DNA of 64,000 bases from Mycobacterium lepraemurium (GCA_002291465.1 CP021238.1:3844001-3908000), one strand, 5' to 3'; positions 10,706 through 20,612 are shown, numbered from the stretch's first letter. The notes: generated by a model not told the origin, from the sequence alone. Program-made: numbers and translations.

Positions 10706-11455
10706 ATGGTTGGAACTGGCAGGAACGAACGCGTCACGGTGGTCACCGGGGCCAGCTCGGGAATCGGCGAGGCAACCGCCCGAACCCTGGCTGCACAGGG
10801 CTTTCACGTCGTCGCGGTGGCGCGGCGGGCCGAGCGGATCCACGCCTTGGCCAACGAGATCGGCGGTACCGCCATTGTGACCGATGTCACAGACGACGCC
10901 GCGGTGGCGGCGCTGGCGAGCAAATTGAGCCGGGTCGACGTGCTGGTCAACAACGCCGGCGGGGCCCGCGGCCTGGAACCGGTCGCCGAGGCCGACCTCG
11001 AGCACTGGCGGTGGACGTGGGAGACTAACGTGATCGGCACGCTGCGGGTCACCCGCGCGCTGCTGCCCAAGCTGGTCGATTCCGGCGACGGGCTGATCGT
11101 CACCGTGACTTCCGTTGCGGCACTTGAGGTTTACGACGGCGGCTCCGGCTACACGGCTGCCAAGCACGGGCAGGGGGCGTTGCACCGCACGCTGCGCGGC
11201 GAGCTGCTGGGCAAGCCGGTGCGGCTGACCGAGATCGCCCCGGGCGCAGTGGAAACCGAGTTCTCGCTGGTGCGCTTCGGCGGCGACCAACAACGCGCCG
11301 ATGCCGTCTACACCGGCATCACCCCGCTTGTGGCGGCCGACGTGGCCGAGGTGATCGGGTTCGTCGCGTCACGACCGGCGCACGTCAACCTGGATCTGAT
11401 CGTGATGAAGCCGCGCGATCAGGCGTCGGCCAGCCGGTTCAACCGCCGGGGGTAG
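10706..11455 (+). CDS. Short-chain dehydrogenase/reductase (Rv0484c-like)
   Basis: 249 aa. Classical [11 protein letters not shown] cofactor motif near residue 16, NNAGG near 84, catalytic Ser in [10 protein letters not shown] and YTAAKHG (YxxxK) near 151. NAD(P)H-dependent oxidoreductase of unknown substrate, resembling the NADP-dependent YdfG/serine-dehydrogenase type. It reads divergently from the ROK regulator, and its last 17 bp overlap the end of lprQ on the opposite strand. Confidence 0.92.
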   Translation: MVGTGRNERVTVVTGASSGIGEATARTLAAQGFHVVAVARRAERIHALANEIGGTAIVTDVTDDAAVAALASKLSRVDVLVNNAGGARGLEPVAEADLEHWRWTWETNVIGTLRVTRALLPKLVDSGDGLIVTVTSVAALEVYDGGSGYTAAKHGQGALHRTLRGELLGKPVRLTEIAPGAVETEFSLVRFGGDQQRADAVYTGITPLVAADVAEVIGFVASRPAHVNLDLIVMKPRDQASASRFNRRG

Positions 11456-12770
11456 CCGGGCCGGTGCTGGCCGGCGTGGTCGTCGACGTGGTCGGCGTGC
11501 CCGACAGGGTGGGCGCGTTGGACGGCGTGACCGGCGCGGTCACCGGGATCTGGGTCGACGGCGGGTGTGCGGTGGGCGGCGGCAACGCCGACATGGCCAC
11601 CCAGGTGTCCCAGTCCACCGCCCAGTCCCAGATGTCGCCGTCGGCGTAGGACAGCTGGATGGAGCTGCCGGTCACCTCCACCGGGTCGCCATAGATCGCC
11701 GACTGGTAGTACTGCTCGGCGTCGCTGGTGGACAGGTTGATGCAGCCGTTGGTGACGTTGGTGTTGCCCTGCGCGCCGGCGCTGGCCGGGTTGGCGTGGA
11801 TGAACTCGCCGTTGTTGGAGATCCGCACCGCCCAGCGTTCGTGCACGTGGCTGTAGCCGGCCGCCGGGTTGGACATGTAGAAGTCGGCGTACTTCTCGCT
11901 GACCACGTGGATGCCGTTGCGGGTGACGTTGCGGGCCTTGTCGGCCTCGCCGTAGCTGCACGGGGAGTCCATGATGACGCCCTCGTCGCGGATCACCTGG
12001 ATGCGGTGCGAGGACACCTCGGCCTTGACGATCTGGCGCCGGCCGATGTTGATGTTCAGCGAGATGTCCTCGGCGCCGTAGGCGCCGTCGCCGAACGGCA
12101 GGCCGTACAGCTTGGCCTGCACGTTAGCGGTGGTGCCGGCGGGGTAGTACTCGCGGGTGCGCCAGTGCGCCCGGGCGCCCTGCGCCTCGTCCGGCAGCCA
12201 GGCCCAGCTGCCCTCGACGGGCGGGTTGGTGGTGACGGTGAGCGCCTTCTCGACCGCGGCCTTGTCGCTGATCGGCGCGTCGAACTGCAGGATGATCGGC
12301 GCCGCGATCCCGACAGTCTGGCCGTCGGCCAGCTGGAACGCCCCGCTGATCTTCTTGCTGGGCGACACGTTGCTGAACTTGCCCGCAACGGCGACGGTCT
12401 TGCCGTCGTGCCCGACGGCCGAGCCGCTCCACGTGTAGGTCTGGTCGTAGCCGAGCGGCTCCGTGGTGGTGTAGACGGTGCGGTCGGAGTTGAAGGTGCC
12501 CGCGACGGCCTTGCCGGACGAGTTCGACAGCGTGACGTGCTGGAACCACCCGCCGCTCACCTCGACGCTGACCGGCGCGGTGGGCACCACGTTCTGGGCC
12601 GCGTCGGCGGGCTGGTACTTCAGCCGCAGCGCCGGCTGCTCCTTCTTCTCGGCCTCCTTGGCGGTGCCACCACCGCAGGCGGCCAGCACGCCGGGGGCCA
12701 GCGCACCGAGCCCGAAGGTCGCCAAAGCCACGCGCCGGTTGCACGGCCGCGGGGCGCTGGACGGGGTCAC
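11439..12770 (-). CDS. lprQ: L,D-transpeptidase lipoprotein LprQ (LdtMt5-like)
   Basis: 443 aa from the GTG at 12770. The signal sequence ends in a lipobox, GVLAACGGG, so it is a cell-envelope lipoprotein. Two Ig-like domains (about 50-240) precede a YkuD domain whose catalytic Cys lies in [10 protein letters not shown], with the conserved His in [10 protein letters not shown]. It forms 3-3 cross-links in peptidoglycan. The C-terminus is Pro/Thr-rich. Start choice is uncertain: upstream in-frame codons exist, but none has a clear ribosome site. Confidence 0.94.
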   Translation of the reverse strand: MTPSSAPRPCNRRVALATFGLGALAPGVLAACGGGTAKEAEKKEQPALRLKYQPADAAQNVVPTAPVSVEVSGGWFQHVTLSNSSGKAVAGTFNSDRTVYTTTEPLGYDQTYTWSGSAVGHDGKTVAVAGKFSNVSPSKKISGAFQLADGQTVGIAAPIILQFDAPISDKAAVEKALTVTTNPPVEGSWAWLPDEAQGARAHWRTREYYPAGTTANVQAKLYGLPFGDGAYGAEDISLNINIGRRQIVKAEVSSHRIQVIRDEGVIMDSPCSYGEADKARNVTRNGIHVVSEKYADFYMSNPAAGYSHVHERWAVRISNNGEFIHANPASAGAQGNTNVTNGCINLSTSDAEQYYQSAIYGDPVEVTGSSIQLSYADGDIWDWAVDWDTWVAMSALPPPTAHPPSTQIPVTAPVTPSNAPTLSGTPTTSTTTPASTGPATPGG

Positions 12771-12851
12771 GAAAATCAAAGATACCGGGGAAAATCGGGC
12801 AACCCTGCCGCGACAAATCGGACGCCGGACGCGCGTCGGCAAATTTTGCCG

Positions 12852-13970
12852 CTACAGCCTGCAACCGAGCAGGACGGGCTCGGGCACCAGTGTGATGCCA
12901 AACACAAACCGCACCCCGTCCCGGATGGTGCGGGCCAGGGCAATCACGTCGTCGCTGCGGGCCGTGCCGCGGTTGGTCAGCGCCAACGCGTGCTTGGTGG
13001 ACAGCCGGCAGGGCGCTTCCGGGCCGCCCGGGTCCGGGACCGGATAGCCCTTGCCGAAACCCGCCCGCTCCACCAGCCAGCCGGCGGCCAGCTTGACCCC
13101 ACCCGGGGTCGGATAGTGCGGCACCGGCCCGTCGACGGACCCGGCCAGCCGCTCGTAGACGTCGGGGGCCACCACCGGGTTGGTGAAGAACGACCCCACG
13201 CTCCAGGTGTCGTGGTCGGCGGCGTCGAGCACCATGCCCTTGCGCGCCCGCAGCGCCAGCACCGCCTCTCGGACCGCGCGCGGGTCGGCGCGCTGGCCGA
13301 CGGGCACCTTCAACTCGGCGGCCAGCTCGCCGTAGCGCACCGGCGCGCTGCGCCCCGACGCATCGAGCGCGAACTCGACTTCCAGTACCACAGAAGGGAT
13401 TTCGAGCCCGTCGTCGGCGCGGCGTTTGAACACGCTGGTGCGGTAACCGAATTCCAGCTCGGTGCCGGGCACCCAGCGCACCTGCCCGCTGCCGCGGTCC
13501 AGCACCCTGACCCGGGTGAGGGTGTCGGAGACCTCGGCGCCGTAGGCCCCGACGTTTTGGATCGGGGTGGCCCCGGCCGAGCCGGGGATGCCGGACAGGC
13601 ATTCCAGCCCGCCCAGGCCGTGTTCGATGGCGGTGAGCACGACGTCGTCCCACACCGCCCCCGCCTGGGCGCGCACCAGGTTGCCCTCGACGGTGATTCC
13701 GTCGTTGGCCAGCCGCACCGCGGTCAGGTCACTGAGCGCGTCGGAGATCACCAGGTTTGAGCCGCCGGCGAACACCAGCAGCGGATCACGTTGTCCGGCA
13801 AGACTTTCGGTGTCCAGCCGGCGCAGCGTGGCGATCACCTGTTCGCTGCTGGTACAGGTGATCAGCCGGCGCGCGGTGGGGCCGACCCGCAGCGTGGTCA
13901 GCGGCGCCAGTGGCGCCGCGTCGGCCACTGACGCGCCGGCGAACGCCGCACCGGCACCGCTGGATTTCAT
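12852..13970 (-). CDS. murB: UDP-N-acetylenolpyruvoylglucosamine reductase
   Basis: 372 aa. FAD-dependent enzyme that reduces UDP-GlcNAc-enolpyruvate to UDP-MurNAc. Flavin site: [13 protein letters not shown] (about 65-77) and [20 protein letters not shown] (about 125-144). The catalytic Ser is in [10 protein letters not shown] near 240 and the Glu in the C-terminal SxxH-type region. Intact, as expected for an essential gene. It lies upstream of lprQ on the same strand, a wall-synthesis pair. 26 bp separate its ATG from the divergent neighbour. Confidence 0.96.
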   Translation of the reverse strand: MKSSGAGAAFAGASVADAAPLAPLTTLRVGPTARRLITCTSSEQVIATLRRLDTESLAGQRDPLLVFAGGSNLVISDALSDLTAVRLANDGITVEGNLVRAQAGAVWDDVVLTAIEHGLGGLECLSGIPGSAGATPIQNVGAYGAEVSDTLTRVRVLDRGSGQVRWVPGTELEFGYRTSVFKRRADDGLEIPSVVLEVEFALDASGRSAPVRYGELAAELKVPVGQRADPRAVREAVLALRARKGMVLDAADHDTWSVGSFFTNPVVAPDVYERLAGSVDGPVPHYPTPGGVKLAAGWLVERAGFGKGYPVPDPGGPEAPCRLSTKHALALTNRGTARSDDVIALARTIRDGVRFVFGITLVPEPVLLGCRL

Positions 13971-13996
13971 GGCCCGTAACGGTAGCCTGGCCTGCT

Positions 13997-14521
13997 ATGC
14001 CGCGCTCATTCGACTTGTCGGCCTACTACGACGGCAGCGTTGACGAGGTGCACAGGGCGTTCACCGATGCCGATTACTGGCGGGCCAGGCTGGCCAGCTC
14101 CGGCGTCGACGTGGCGACGCTGGAGTCGATGCGCGTCGGCGGGGCGTCCGATAACGAGGACGTCGTGGAGATCGTCACGCTGCAGGTGATCCGCAGCGAC
14201 AAGTTGCCGGGCATGGTCACCCAGTTGCACAGCGGCGATCTGTGTATCCGCCGCGAGGAGACGTGGGGGCCGGTGACGGGCGGCACCGCCACCGGGTCGG
14301 TCGTCGGCTCGATCGTGGACGCCCCGGTGAATCTGGCCGGCGACGCCGTGCTGGAACCCGCCGAGGACACCGGCGGCGCCCGGTTGACCTTCCGGGCCAC
14401 GGTCCAGGTGCGGGTGCCGATCATCGGCGGCAAGCTGGAAAGCTTCATCGGCGCGCGCCTGGCCGAGCTGATCGCCGCCGAGCAGCGCTTCACCACCGAG
14501 TGGATCGCCCAAACCGCCTGA
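13997..14521 (+). CDS. DUF2505-family protein (Rv0481c-like)
   Basis: 174 aa, identical in length to Rv0481c. The MPRSFDLSAYYDGSVDEVHR start and central beta strands resemble START/polyketide-cyclase-like lipid-binding folds, as proposed for DUF2505. No catalytic motif is visible. Divergent from murB by 26 bp, so the promoters overlap or one transcript is leaderless. Confidence 0.85.
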   Translation: MPRSFDLSAYYDGSVDEVHRAFTDADYWRARLASSGVDVATLESMRVGGASDNEDVVEIVTLQVIRSDKLPGMVTQLHSGDLCIRREETWGPVTGGTATGSVVGSIVDAPVNLAGDAVLEPAEDTGGARLTFRATVQVRVPIIGGKLESFIGARLAELIAAEQRFTTEWIAQTA

Positions 14522-14567
14522 GCTCGCGCCTAAGCATCGGCCTAAGCGGGATCGCCCGACTCCTCCT

Positions 14568-14587
14568 CGCGCCGCCGCGGCGGCGCG
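14568..14587. repeat. Perfect 20-bp GC palindrome
   Basis: A self-complementary GC-only sequence centred between positions 14577 and 14578, 46 bp after one stop and 28 bp before the next start. It could be part of a terminator for the upstream gene, but it has no loop and no U-tract, so function is unclear. Confidence 0.5.
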
Positions 14588-14615
14588 CATCGTCGCCGGG
14601 CCTAAGCTGGCGCTC

Positions 14616-15440
14616 ATGCGAATCGCGCTGGCGCAGATCCTCAGCGGCACCGACCCCGCGGCGAACCTGGCGCTGGTCGGCGAATACACCCGCCGGGCCG
14701 CCGGGGCGGGCGCGCGGCTGGTGGTGTTCCCCGAGGCCACCATGTGCCGGTTCGGTGTGCCGCTGGCGCCGATCGCGGAGCCGGTCGACGGCCCCTGGGC
14801 CGACGGGGTGCACCGCATCGCCACCGAGGCGAACGTCACCGTCATCGCCGGCATGTTCACCCCGTCCGGCGACGGCCGCGTGAAAAACACACTGCTCGTG
14901 GCCAATTCGGACGACCAGCCGGTCACCCACTACGACAAGATCCACCTCTACGACGCATTCGGCTTCACCGAATCGCGCACCGTGGCGCCGGGCCGCGAGC
15001 CGGTGGTGGTCGGCGTCGACGGGGTGCGGGTCGGGTTGAGCGTCTGCTACGACATCCGGTTCCCGGAGCTCTACACCGAGCTGGCCCGCCGCGGCGCCCA
15101 GCTGATCGCGGTCTGCGCGTCCTGGGGCGCGGGGCCCGGCAAACTCGACCAGTGGACCCTGCTGGCCCGCGCCCGCGCGCTGGACTCGATGAGCTACATC
15201 GCCGCGGCCGGTCAGGCCGACCCCGGCGAGAGCCTGTCCGCGTCGGGGGCGCCGACCGGGGTGGGCGGCAGTCTGGTCGCCTCGCCGCTGGGTGAGGTGG
15301 TCGCGTCGGCCGGCGCGCAGCCGCAGCTGGTGCTGGCCGACATCGATGTCGACCGGGTCGCGCAGGCCCGCAAGACTATCGCGGCACTCAGCAACCGCTC
15401 GGACTTTGCTCAGGTTGGTAGGGCAGAATCGGTCGGGTGA
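14616..15440 (+). CDS. Carbon-nitrogen hydrolase (nitrilase superfamily, Rv0480c-like)
   Basis: 274 aa. The Glu-Lys-Cys triad is visible: Glu in LVVFPEATM (about 40), Lys in HYDKIHLYD (about 112), Cys in GLSVCYDIRFPEL (about 147). It should hydrolyse an amide, in the Nit/omega-amidase group. The stop overlaps the GTG of the next gene by 4 bp, suggesting an operon. Substrate unknown. Confidence 0.92.
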   Translation: MRIALAQILSGTDPAANLALVGEYTRRAAGAGARLVVFPEATMCRFGVPLAPIAEPVDGPWADGVHRIATEANVTVIAGMFTPSGDGRVKNTLLVANSDDQPVTHYDKIHLYDAFGFTESRTVAPGREPVVVGVDGVRVGLSVCYDIRFPELYTELARRGAQLIAVCASWGAGPGKLDQWTLLARARALDSMSYIAAAGQADPGESLSASGAPTGVGGSLVASPLGEVVASAGAQPQLVLADIDVDRVAQARKTIAALSNRSDFAQVGRAESVG

Positions 15441-16483
15441 CGAACCCACAAGGACCCCCGAACCAGGACCCGTCGACGTGGGGCCGTCCCGCCAACCAGG
15501 GACCCTACGGCCAGCCTCCGACGGAACGGCCGACCGAGCGGATCAACACCGGCGGCCCAGGTCAGGTGCCGCCACCACCGCCGGCGCCCACTCCCCCGCC
15601 CCCCGGCCAGACCGAGCGATTCGGCGCGCCGCGGCCCCAGATGCAGCAGCCCGGCTACCCGCCGCCACCCACCCCGCCCGCCGGGCCCACCGTGCGGCTG
15701 GCCGCCGCGCCGAACCCCGACAACGGGCCGGCGAAGAAGAAGCGCCGGTTCCTGCGTGACCCGGTCTCGGTGCTGTTGATCTTCATCATCGTGTTCGCCC
15801 TGATCATCGCCGGGTTCATCGGGGCGGAGCTGTACGTGCGGCACGTCGCCGACACCAAGGTCGCCCAGGCGGTGGCCTGCGAGGTCAAGGACCAGGCCAC
15901 CGCGTCCTTCGGCGTGACACCGCTGATGCTGTGGCAGCAGGCGACCAAGCACTACACCAACATCTCGGTGCAGACTGCCGGCAACAACATCCGCGACGCC
16001 AAGGGCATGAAGCTCTCGATCAGTATCAATGACGTCCGGCTCAAGGACAACGGCAACTCGAAGGGCACCATCGGCGCATTGGACGCCACTATCGACTGGA
16101 CCACCGACGGCATCAAGCAGTCGGTGCAGAACGCCATCCCGGTGCTGGGCCCGTTCGTCACCAACACGGTGACCACCCATCCCGCTGACGGCACCATCGA
16201 GCTGAAGGGCATGTTGGACAACATCACCGCCAAGCCGGTGGTCTCGGGCACCGGGTTGCAGCTGCAGATCGTCAGCTTCAACGCGTTGGGCTTCACCATG
16301 CCCAAGGAGTCGGTGCAGTCGACGCTGGACGACTTCACCTCGAACCTGACCAAGAACTACCCGCTGGGCATTCACGCGGACAGCGTACAGGTCACCGACA
16401 AGGGTGTGACCAGCCACTTCTCCACCCGCAACGCCGCCATCCCGACCGGCAACAACAACGACCCCTGCTTCGCCAACCTCTGA
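15437..16483 (+). CDS. Proline-rich DUF2993-type membrane protein (Rv0479c-like)
   Basis: 348 aa, same length as Rv0479c. Residues 1-90 are Pro/Gln/Gly-rich and cytoplasmic. A single membrane segment follows (about 113-135, LLIFIIVFALIIAGFIGAEL). The exported remainder (about 140-348) fits DUF2993, the fold also found in LmeA, a periplasmic mannosidase of lipomannan maturation. Lipid or glycolipid binding in the periplasm is only an inference. It starts at a GTG overlapping the amidohydrolase stop. Confidence 0.87.
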   Translation: MTNPQGPPNQDPSTWGRPANQGPYGQPPTERPTERINTGGPGQVPPPPPAPTPPPPGQTERFGAPRPQMQQPGYPPPPTPPAGPTVRLAAAPNPDNGPAKKKRRFLRDPVSVLLIFIIVFALIIAGFIGAELYVRHVADTKVAQAVACEVKDQATASFGVTPLMLWQQATKHYTNISVQTAGNNIRDAKGMKLSISINDVRLKDNGNSKGTIGALDATIDWTTDGIKQSVQNAIPVLGPFVTNTVTTHPADGTIELKGMLDNITAKPVVSGTGLQLQIVSFNALGFTMPKESVQSTLDDFTSNLTKNYPLGIHADSVQVTDKGVTSHFSTRNAAIPTGNNNDPCFANL

Positions 16484-16500
16484 CGGCGGCGCGGCGGTCC

Positions 16501-17169
16501 TCAGCCCAGCCCGTCGAGCACGGCCCGGGTGCCCGACAATCCCAGCCGGGTGGCGCCGGCATCCAGCATCGCCAGCGCGTCGGCGGCGGTGCGGATGCCA
16601 CCGCTGGCCTTCACGCCCAGCCGGCCCCCGACGGCCTCGGCCATCAGGGCGACCGCCCGCACGGATGCGCCGCCGGACGGGTGGAATCCGGTCGACGTCT
16701 TGACGAAGTCGGCGCCGGCGTCCTCGGCGGCGCGGCACACCCGGACCAGGGTGTGCTCGTCGGCCAGCGCCAGCAGCGCTGACGACTCCACGATCACCTT
16801 GAGCACGGCGCCGACCGCGCCGCGCACCGCCGCGATGTCGGCGCGCACCCCGTCGAGGTCGCCGGCCAGCGCCGCGCCGACGTCGATGACCATGTCGATC
16901 TCGGCGGCGCCGGAGGCCACGGCCAGCGCGGCCTCGTGGGCCTTGACGGCCGGCACATGCTTGCCCGACGGGAATCCCGCCACGCTGGCCACCCGCACGC
17001 CGGCACCGGCCTGCACGGCGGCGGGAACCATCGTAGGCGAGACGCACACCGCGTAGACGCCCAGCTCGACCGCCTCGGTGACCAGGGCGGCGACGTCGGC
17101 GGCGGTGGCTTCGGGCTTGAGCAGGGTGTGGTCGACGAATGCCGCCAGCTGGGCGCGGGTGGGGGTCAT
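16501..17169 (-). CDS. deoC: Deoxyribose-phosphate aldolase
   Basis: 222 aa. Class I aldolase that splits 2-deoxyribose-5-phosphate into glyceraldehyde-3-phosphate and acetaldehyde. [10 protein letters not shown] at the N-terminus, VLKVIVES near 120, the FVKTSTGF motif near 150 and the Schiff-base [10 protein letters not shown] (Lys about 183) are all present. The ATG overlaps the upstream Rv0477-like stop by 4 bp (ATGA). Confidence 0.95.
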   Translation of the reverse strand: MTPTRAQLAAFVDHTLLKPEATAADVAALVTEAVELGVYAVCVSPTMVPAAVQAGAGVRVASVAGFPSGKHVPAVKAHEAALAVASGAAEIDMVIDVGAALAGDLDGVRADIAAVRGAVGAVLKVIVESSALLALADEHTLVRVCRAAEDAGADFVKTSTGFHPSGGASVRAVALMAEAVGGRLGVKASGGIRTAADALAMLDAGATRLGLSGTRAVLDGLG

Positions 17170-17591
17170 CCGAAGGATTCTTCCGGACCACCGGGATTGC
17201 AGCCGGAGGCGACCATCTCCGCGTCGTCGACGATGGGGCGCCACGGCTCCAGGTTCCAGCTGACCTTGCCGGGCCGGCCCAGCTCGGCGAACTGCCAGTG
17301 GCACAGGAACTGCGCGCGCATCCCGGCGGTGTCGGCGTCCGGCGCCAGGGCGAGCACCTCGGCCCAGGCCTCGTCGGCCATCGCCATCGACCCGGGCGTC
17401 TTCGCGGCGGTGCGCCCGGCGGGCGTCGGGAAGACCCGCAGGCTGCTTCGGCCCTGCCATTGCGCCCACTCGGTGTGGTCGATGAACGGAGGGTCGGCCG
17501 TCCCGGCGCCGGGGTCCGGCGCGGCGGCGGACGCTATCGGCCAGCACAGCGCCAGCAGCAGGGCGGCCGGCGCGGCCAGCGGGATCCGCAT
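17166..17591 (-). CDS. Secreted DUF2599-type protein (Rv0477-like)
   Basis: 141 aa. Starts [20 protein letters not shown], a Sec signal peptide ending at ASAAAPDP. The mature part ends [19 protein letters not shown] and contains one internal Cys and one near the C-terminus, typical of the secreted DUF2599 group. The function of the family is unknown. ATG at 17591 rejects a long upstream extension that would bury the signal peptide and overlap the next gene. Coupled to deoC by ATGA. Confidence 0.85.
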   Translation of the reverse strand: MRIPLAAPAALLLALCWPIASAAAPDPGAGTADPPFIDHTEWAQWQGRSSLRVFPTPAGRTAAKTPGSMAMADEAWAEVLALAPDADTAGMRAQFLCHWQFAELGRPGKVSWNLEPWRPIVDDAEMVASGCNPGGPEESFG

Positions 17592-17595
17592 CCCC

Positions 17596-17883
17596 CTAGC
17601 GCGACTTGCCCTGAATTTCCAGGAGTTTGGGCCGCACATCGACCAGATACACCCCGGCCGCACAGGCGGCGATCGCCATGCCCAGCACACCGAACACGTA
17701 GCCCAGCACCGACGTCAAAGCCACCGCCCCGCCCAGGATCAGCAACCACACCGGCTTGGTCAGCTTGTCGGCGGCGGTATAAGCGTCGGGGCGCTGCAGC
17801 GCGGCATGCACGAAGGCGTAGATCGCCGTGACCAGGACGGCGATCTGCAAGACCAGCATGACGGTACCCACGAGGTGGTTCAC
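17596..17883 (-). CDS. Small membrane protein, DUF2516 (Rv0476-like)
   Basis: 95 aa with two clear membrane helices (about 4-28 and 47-80) linked by a short charged loop containing [11 protein letters not shown], the hallmark of DUF2516. No catalytic residues. It is followed 4 bp later by the secreted Rv0477-like gene, so it probably belongs to the same transcript. Confidence 0.85.
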   Translation of the reverse strand: MNHLVGTVMLVLQIAVLVTAIYAFVHAALQRPDAYTAADKLTKPVWLLILGGAVALTSVLGYVFGVLGMAIAACAAGVYLVDVRPKLLEIQGKSR

Positions 17884-17915
17884 GCCTCAAGCGTAGGCGG
17901 GCGACGTCCAAAACG

Positions 17916-17951
17916 TCGACTCCGAGTCACCCGAAGGCAACTCGGAGTCGA
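17916..17951 (-). terminator. Hairpin downstream of hbhA
   Basis: Perfect 12-bp inverted repeat (17916-17927 with 17940-17951) around a 12-nt loop, starting 20 nt after the hbhA stop. No U-run follows, which is normal for mycobacterial terminators. A role in ending the hbhA transcript is inferred from position. Confidence 0.55.
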
Positions 17952-17971
17952 GCGTCGTGGGAACTGCGGTG

Positions 17972-18547
17972 CTACTTCTGGGTGACCTTCTTGGCCGCGG
18001 CCTTCTTGGCCGGCGCCTTCTTGGCGGTGGCCTTCTGGGCCTTCTTGCCGGTGGCCTCGGCCTTGCCCGGCAGCTCGATGCCCACCAGCTTGGCGGCGCG
18101 CTCACCGGCCGCGCGGGTCTGCGACGCGACGGTGCCCAGCGCCTCCTGGGTCAGCTCGACGGCCTGGTCCACGTAGCCCTCGGCGCGCGCGGAGGCGTCC
18201 TCGAAGGCGGTTTGGCTGCGCAGCCGCTGCAGGGCCGCCTCGCCACGCTCGACCAGCTCGTTGTACCGGTTGGTTGCGGCCTCCAGGTAGCCCTCGGCCG
18301 CCTTGCGCAGCTCCTCGGTGGTGAACTTGTCGCGCAGCTCGGTGAACTGCTCGGGCAGGTCCTCCTGGAACTTGGTCAGCCGGGCGCGGCGCTCCTCGAC
18401 CCGGGTGCGGGCCTCGGCGCGGGTCTCCTCGGCCCGCTCGCGCAGGTTGGCGATCAGGTCGTTGACCGTGGCCAGGGCCAGGTCGGCCGCGCCCAGGGCC
18501 GCGAGCAGCGGGGCTCGCAAGTCGTCGATGTTCGGGTTTTCCGCCAT
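17972..18547 (-). CDS. hbhA: Heparin-binding haemagglutinin HbhA
   Basis: 191 aa (M. tuberculosis 199). Surface adhesin binding heparan sulfate on epithelial cells. Residues ~25-150 form an Ala/Glu/Arg-rich amphipathic coiled coil. The C-terminal ~30 residues carry the Lys/Ala/Pro repeats that bind heparin ([12 protein letters not shown]). No signal peptide, as usual for HbhA. The ATG at 18547 (MAENPN) is chosen, with AAAGGA ~9 nt upstream. Its leader holds a perfect 23-bp tandem duplication. Confidence 0.95.
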   Translation of the reverse strand: MAENPNIDDLRAPLLAALGAADLALATVNDLIANLRERAEETRAEARTRVEERRARLTKFQEDLPEQFTELRDKFTTEELRKAAEGYLEAATNRYNELVERGEAALQRLRSQTAFEDASARAEGYVDQAVELTQEALGTVASQTRAAGERAAKLVGIELPGKAEATGKKAQKATAKKAPAKKAAAKKVTQK

Positions 18548-18556
18548 GGTTGTTCC

Positions 18557-18602
18557 TTTCATGGTTTCTGCTCTGTGTGTTTCATGGTTTCTGCTCTGTG
18601 TG
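18557..18602 (-). repeat. 23-bp perfect tandem duplication in hbhA leader
   Basis: Positions 18557-18579 and 18580-18602 are identical. Each copy carries an ATG on the hbhA strand. The upstream copy therefore opens an 8-codon reading frame (MKHTEQKP) from 18585 whose TGA overlaps the ATG at 18562, itself in frame with HbhA five codons ahead of the usual start. Confidence 0.9.
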
Positions 18603-18774
18603 TTTGTCAGGTGTCTGGTCGGGAAATTAGGTGCAAACGTCTCCTTCGCAACTGGGGCCGCGCGGAGCGTCGGTCGTTCGTCATGCAGTTGGGCTGGAAC
18701 CGCCAGATCCCTACTGTGGGGTAACCCTCGCGGCCGGTCGTCTATACATCACTGGCCCGCCGGCGACGGACTGA

Positions 18775-19179
18775 TCACTCGCTGTCGGGCTGGGTCGGAC
18801 ACTCCCCATGGGTGGCTTCGTTTTGCTGGGTGAACGATGCGTAGATGTCGAGCAGGATCTGCTTTTGGCGCTCGGTGATCGCGGTGTCGGTGACGATCGC
18901 GTCCCGCACCTGACTTTTGTCGCTGGGCTCGAGGATCCCGGCGCGCACATAGAGAACCTCGGCGGAAACCCGGAGGGCCTTCGCGATCTGGTTCAGGACG
19001 TCGGCCGATGGCTTGCGCAGTCCACGCTCCACCTGGCTGAGATAGGAATTGCTGACCCCGGACTTCTCGGCGAGTTGCCGCACCGACACCTGCGCGAGTT
19101 CACGCTGGCTGCGGATAAAGCTGCCGATGTCGGAGGCAGCGTTGGACACCTTGGCGGAGAGCTTCTCCTCGGGTGCCAC
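18775..19179 (-). CDS. XRE-family regulator (Rv0474-like)
   Basis: 134 aa. A Cro/C1-type helix-turn-helix sits at about 22-78 (VRQLAEKSGVSNSYLSQVER, then RGLRKPSADVLNQIAKAL). The C-terminal ~50 residues are helical and probably dimerise. It lies directly upstream of hbhA on the same strand, with 227 bp between, and a palindrome sits in its own upstream region, suggesting autoregulation. The target genes are unknown. Confidence 0.9.
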   Translation of the reverse strand: MAPEEKLSAKVSNAASDIGSFIRSQRELAQVSVRQLAEKSGVSNSYLSQVERGLRKPSADVLNQIAKALRVSAEVLYVRAGILEPSDKSQVRDAIVTDTAITERQKQILLDIYASFTQQNEATHGECPTQPDSE

Positions 19180-19231
19180 GGCGTGCTCCTGGTCGGACGG
19201 TCGGTCTGGACGGCCCTCAGATTACTACAAG

Positions 19232-19249
19232 TGCTTGCTATTGCAAGCA
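19232..19249. promoter_or_regulatory. Palindromic operator candidate before XRE gene
   Basis: TGCTTGC at 19232-19238 and GCAAGCA at 19243-19249 form a 7-bp perfect dyad with a 4-bp AT spacer, ~53 bp before the regulator's start. The surroundings are unusually AT-rich, as for a promoter. Binding by the adjacent XRE protein is inference. Confidence 0.55.
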
Positions 19250-19262
19250 TTTGTTAGCACTG

Positions 19263-20612
19263 CTAGAAAAGCAGCTGCGTGACAGCGTAGATGACCAGAC
19301 CGGCCAGTGAGCCGACCACCGTTCCGTTGATCCGGATGAACTGCAGGTCACGGCCGACGTGCAGCTCGATGCGCCGGCTGGCCTCTTCGGCGTCCCAGCG
19401 CTCGATGGTGTCGGTAATGATCGCTGTGATTTCCACCCCATACTGCGAGACCAGGTGCTGGGCGGCCCGAACCAGCCAGTTGTCGACCTTGTCGCGCAGG
19501 TCGGCGTCGTCGCGCAACGACTCCCCGATGCGCACCACGGTGTCGGCGATGCGGCTGCGCAGCGCGCTGGACGGGTCGTCCACGCCCTCGAGCACCAGCC
19601 GTTTCAGCGTCTTCCAGGCCGTCGCGGCAGCATTGGCGATCTCGTCGCGCGCCATCAGCTGCTCCTTGATGGCTTCGGCGCGAGCGATGGTGTCCGGGTC
19701 GTGCTGCAGGTCGTCGGCGAATTCGAACAGGAAGCGGGTCGCCGACCGGCGCAGTTCGTGGTCGGGGTTGCGGCGCACCTTGTCGGTGAAGTCCATCAGC
19801 TCGCGGTGGATGCGATCGCCCACCAGGTGGTCGATGAAGCGCGGCGACCAGGTCGGCGAGTCGCGCTCGACCACCCGCTGGATGACCTCGCCGGCGTTCA
19901 GCGACCACTGGAAGGCGCGGTCCGCCAGCAGCTGGATCAGCGCCTCCTGCCGGTTCTCGGCCAACAGCGTCGCCAGCACCCGGCCCACCGGAGGACCCCA
20001 CTGCGGTTCGGCGATGCGGCGCACGATCATCCGGTCGATCACCTGCTGGACGTCCTCGGCGCGCAGCAGCTCCACCAGCACCCGCAGCACCGTGGCCGTC
20101 TCGCCGGCCACCCGTTCGGCGTGCGCGGCTTCCGAAAGCCACTTACCCAGCCGGCCGGAGACCTGCGCGTCGCGCAGCTTGGTCTCCACCACCTCCGGCG
20201 ACAGGAAGTTCTCCCGCACGAAGGTGCCCAGGCCCTCCCCCAGCTGGTCCTTCTTGCGCTTGATGATGGCGGTGTGCGGGATCGGGATGCCCAGCGGATG
20301 GCGGAACAGCGCCGTCACGGCGAACCAGTCCGCCAGCGCACCCACCATTCCGGCCTCCGCGGCCGCCCCAACATAACCGACCCAGGCGCCCACGCCGGGC
20401 TGCGCCTGCGCCCATCGGCAGGCCAAAAACAGGCCGGTGGCACCGATCAGGAAACTCAGCGCCACCGCCTTCATCCGGCGCAGCGGCACCCGCCGCTGCG
20501 CGTCGGCCTGCGGATCGGCGCCGGCGGAGGATTCGGCGAACGAGGCGCGGCCCGAGGCTCTGTGTGCCACCACTCCATCATCTATCTTTCCCGCCGATTG
20601 GTGTGACGACAC
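19263..20612 (-). CDS. DUF445 membrane protein (Rv0473-like)
   Basis: 449 aa. A membrane helix near residues 48-68 (AVALSFLIGATGLFLACRWA), a second hydrophobic stretch (about 75-105, GAAAEAGMVGALADWFAVTA), then a long charged helical region and a C-terminal hydrophobic helix (VVGSLAGLVIYAVTQLLF). This matches DUF445. The motif ALADWFAVTALFRHPLGIPI is the family signature. The GTG start at 20612 is tentative. It is divergent from a TetR gene with a 95-bp shared promoter region. Function unknown. Confidence 0.87.
   Translation of the reverse strand: MSSHQSAGKIDDGVVAHRASGRASFAESSAGADPQADAQRRVPLRRMKAVALSFLIGATGLFLACRWAQAQPGVGAWVGYVGAAAEAGMVGALADWFAVTALFRHPLGIPIPHTAIIKRKKDQLGEGLGTFVRENFLSPEVVETKLRDAQVSGRLGKWLSEAAHAERVAGETATVLRVLVELLRAEDVQQVIDRMIVRRIAEPQWGPPVGRVLATLLAENRQEALIQLLADRAFQWSLNAGEVIQRVVERDSPTWSPRFIDHLVGDRIHRELMDFTDKVRRNPDHELRRSATRFLFEFADDLQHDPDTIARAEAIKEQLMARDEIANAAATAWKTLKRLVLEGVDDPSSALRSRIADTVVRIGESLRDDADLRDKVDNWLVRAAQHLVSQYGVEITAIITDTIERWDAEEASRRIELHVGRDLQFIRINGTVVGSLAGLVIYAVTQLLF

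Noticed and set aside
11565-13760. A 731-codon plus-strand frame opposite lprQ and murB
   Set aside because: Antisense shadow: low-complexity composition and no motifs, while both minus-strand genes are full-length with active-site residues.
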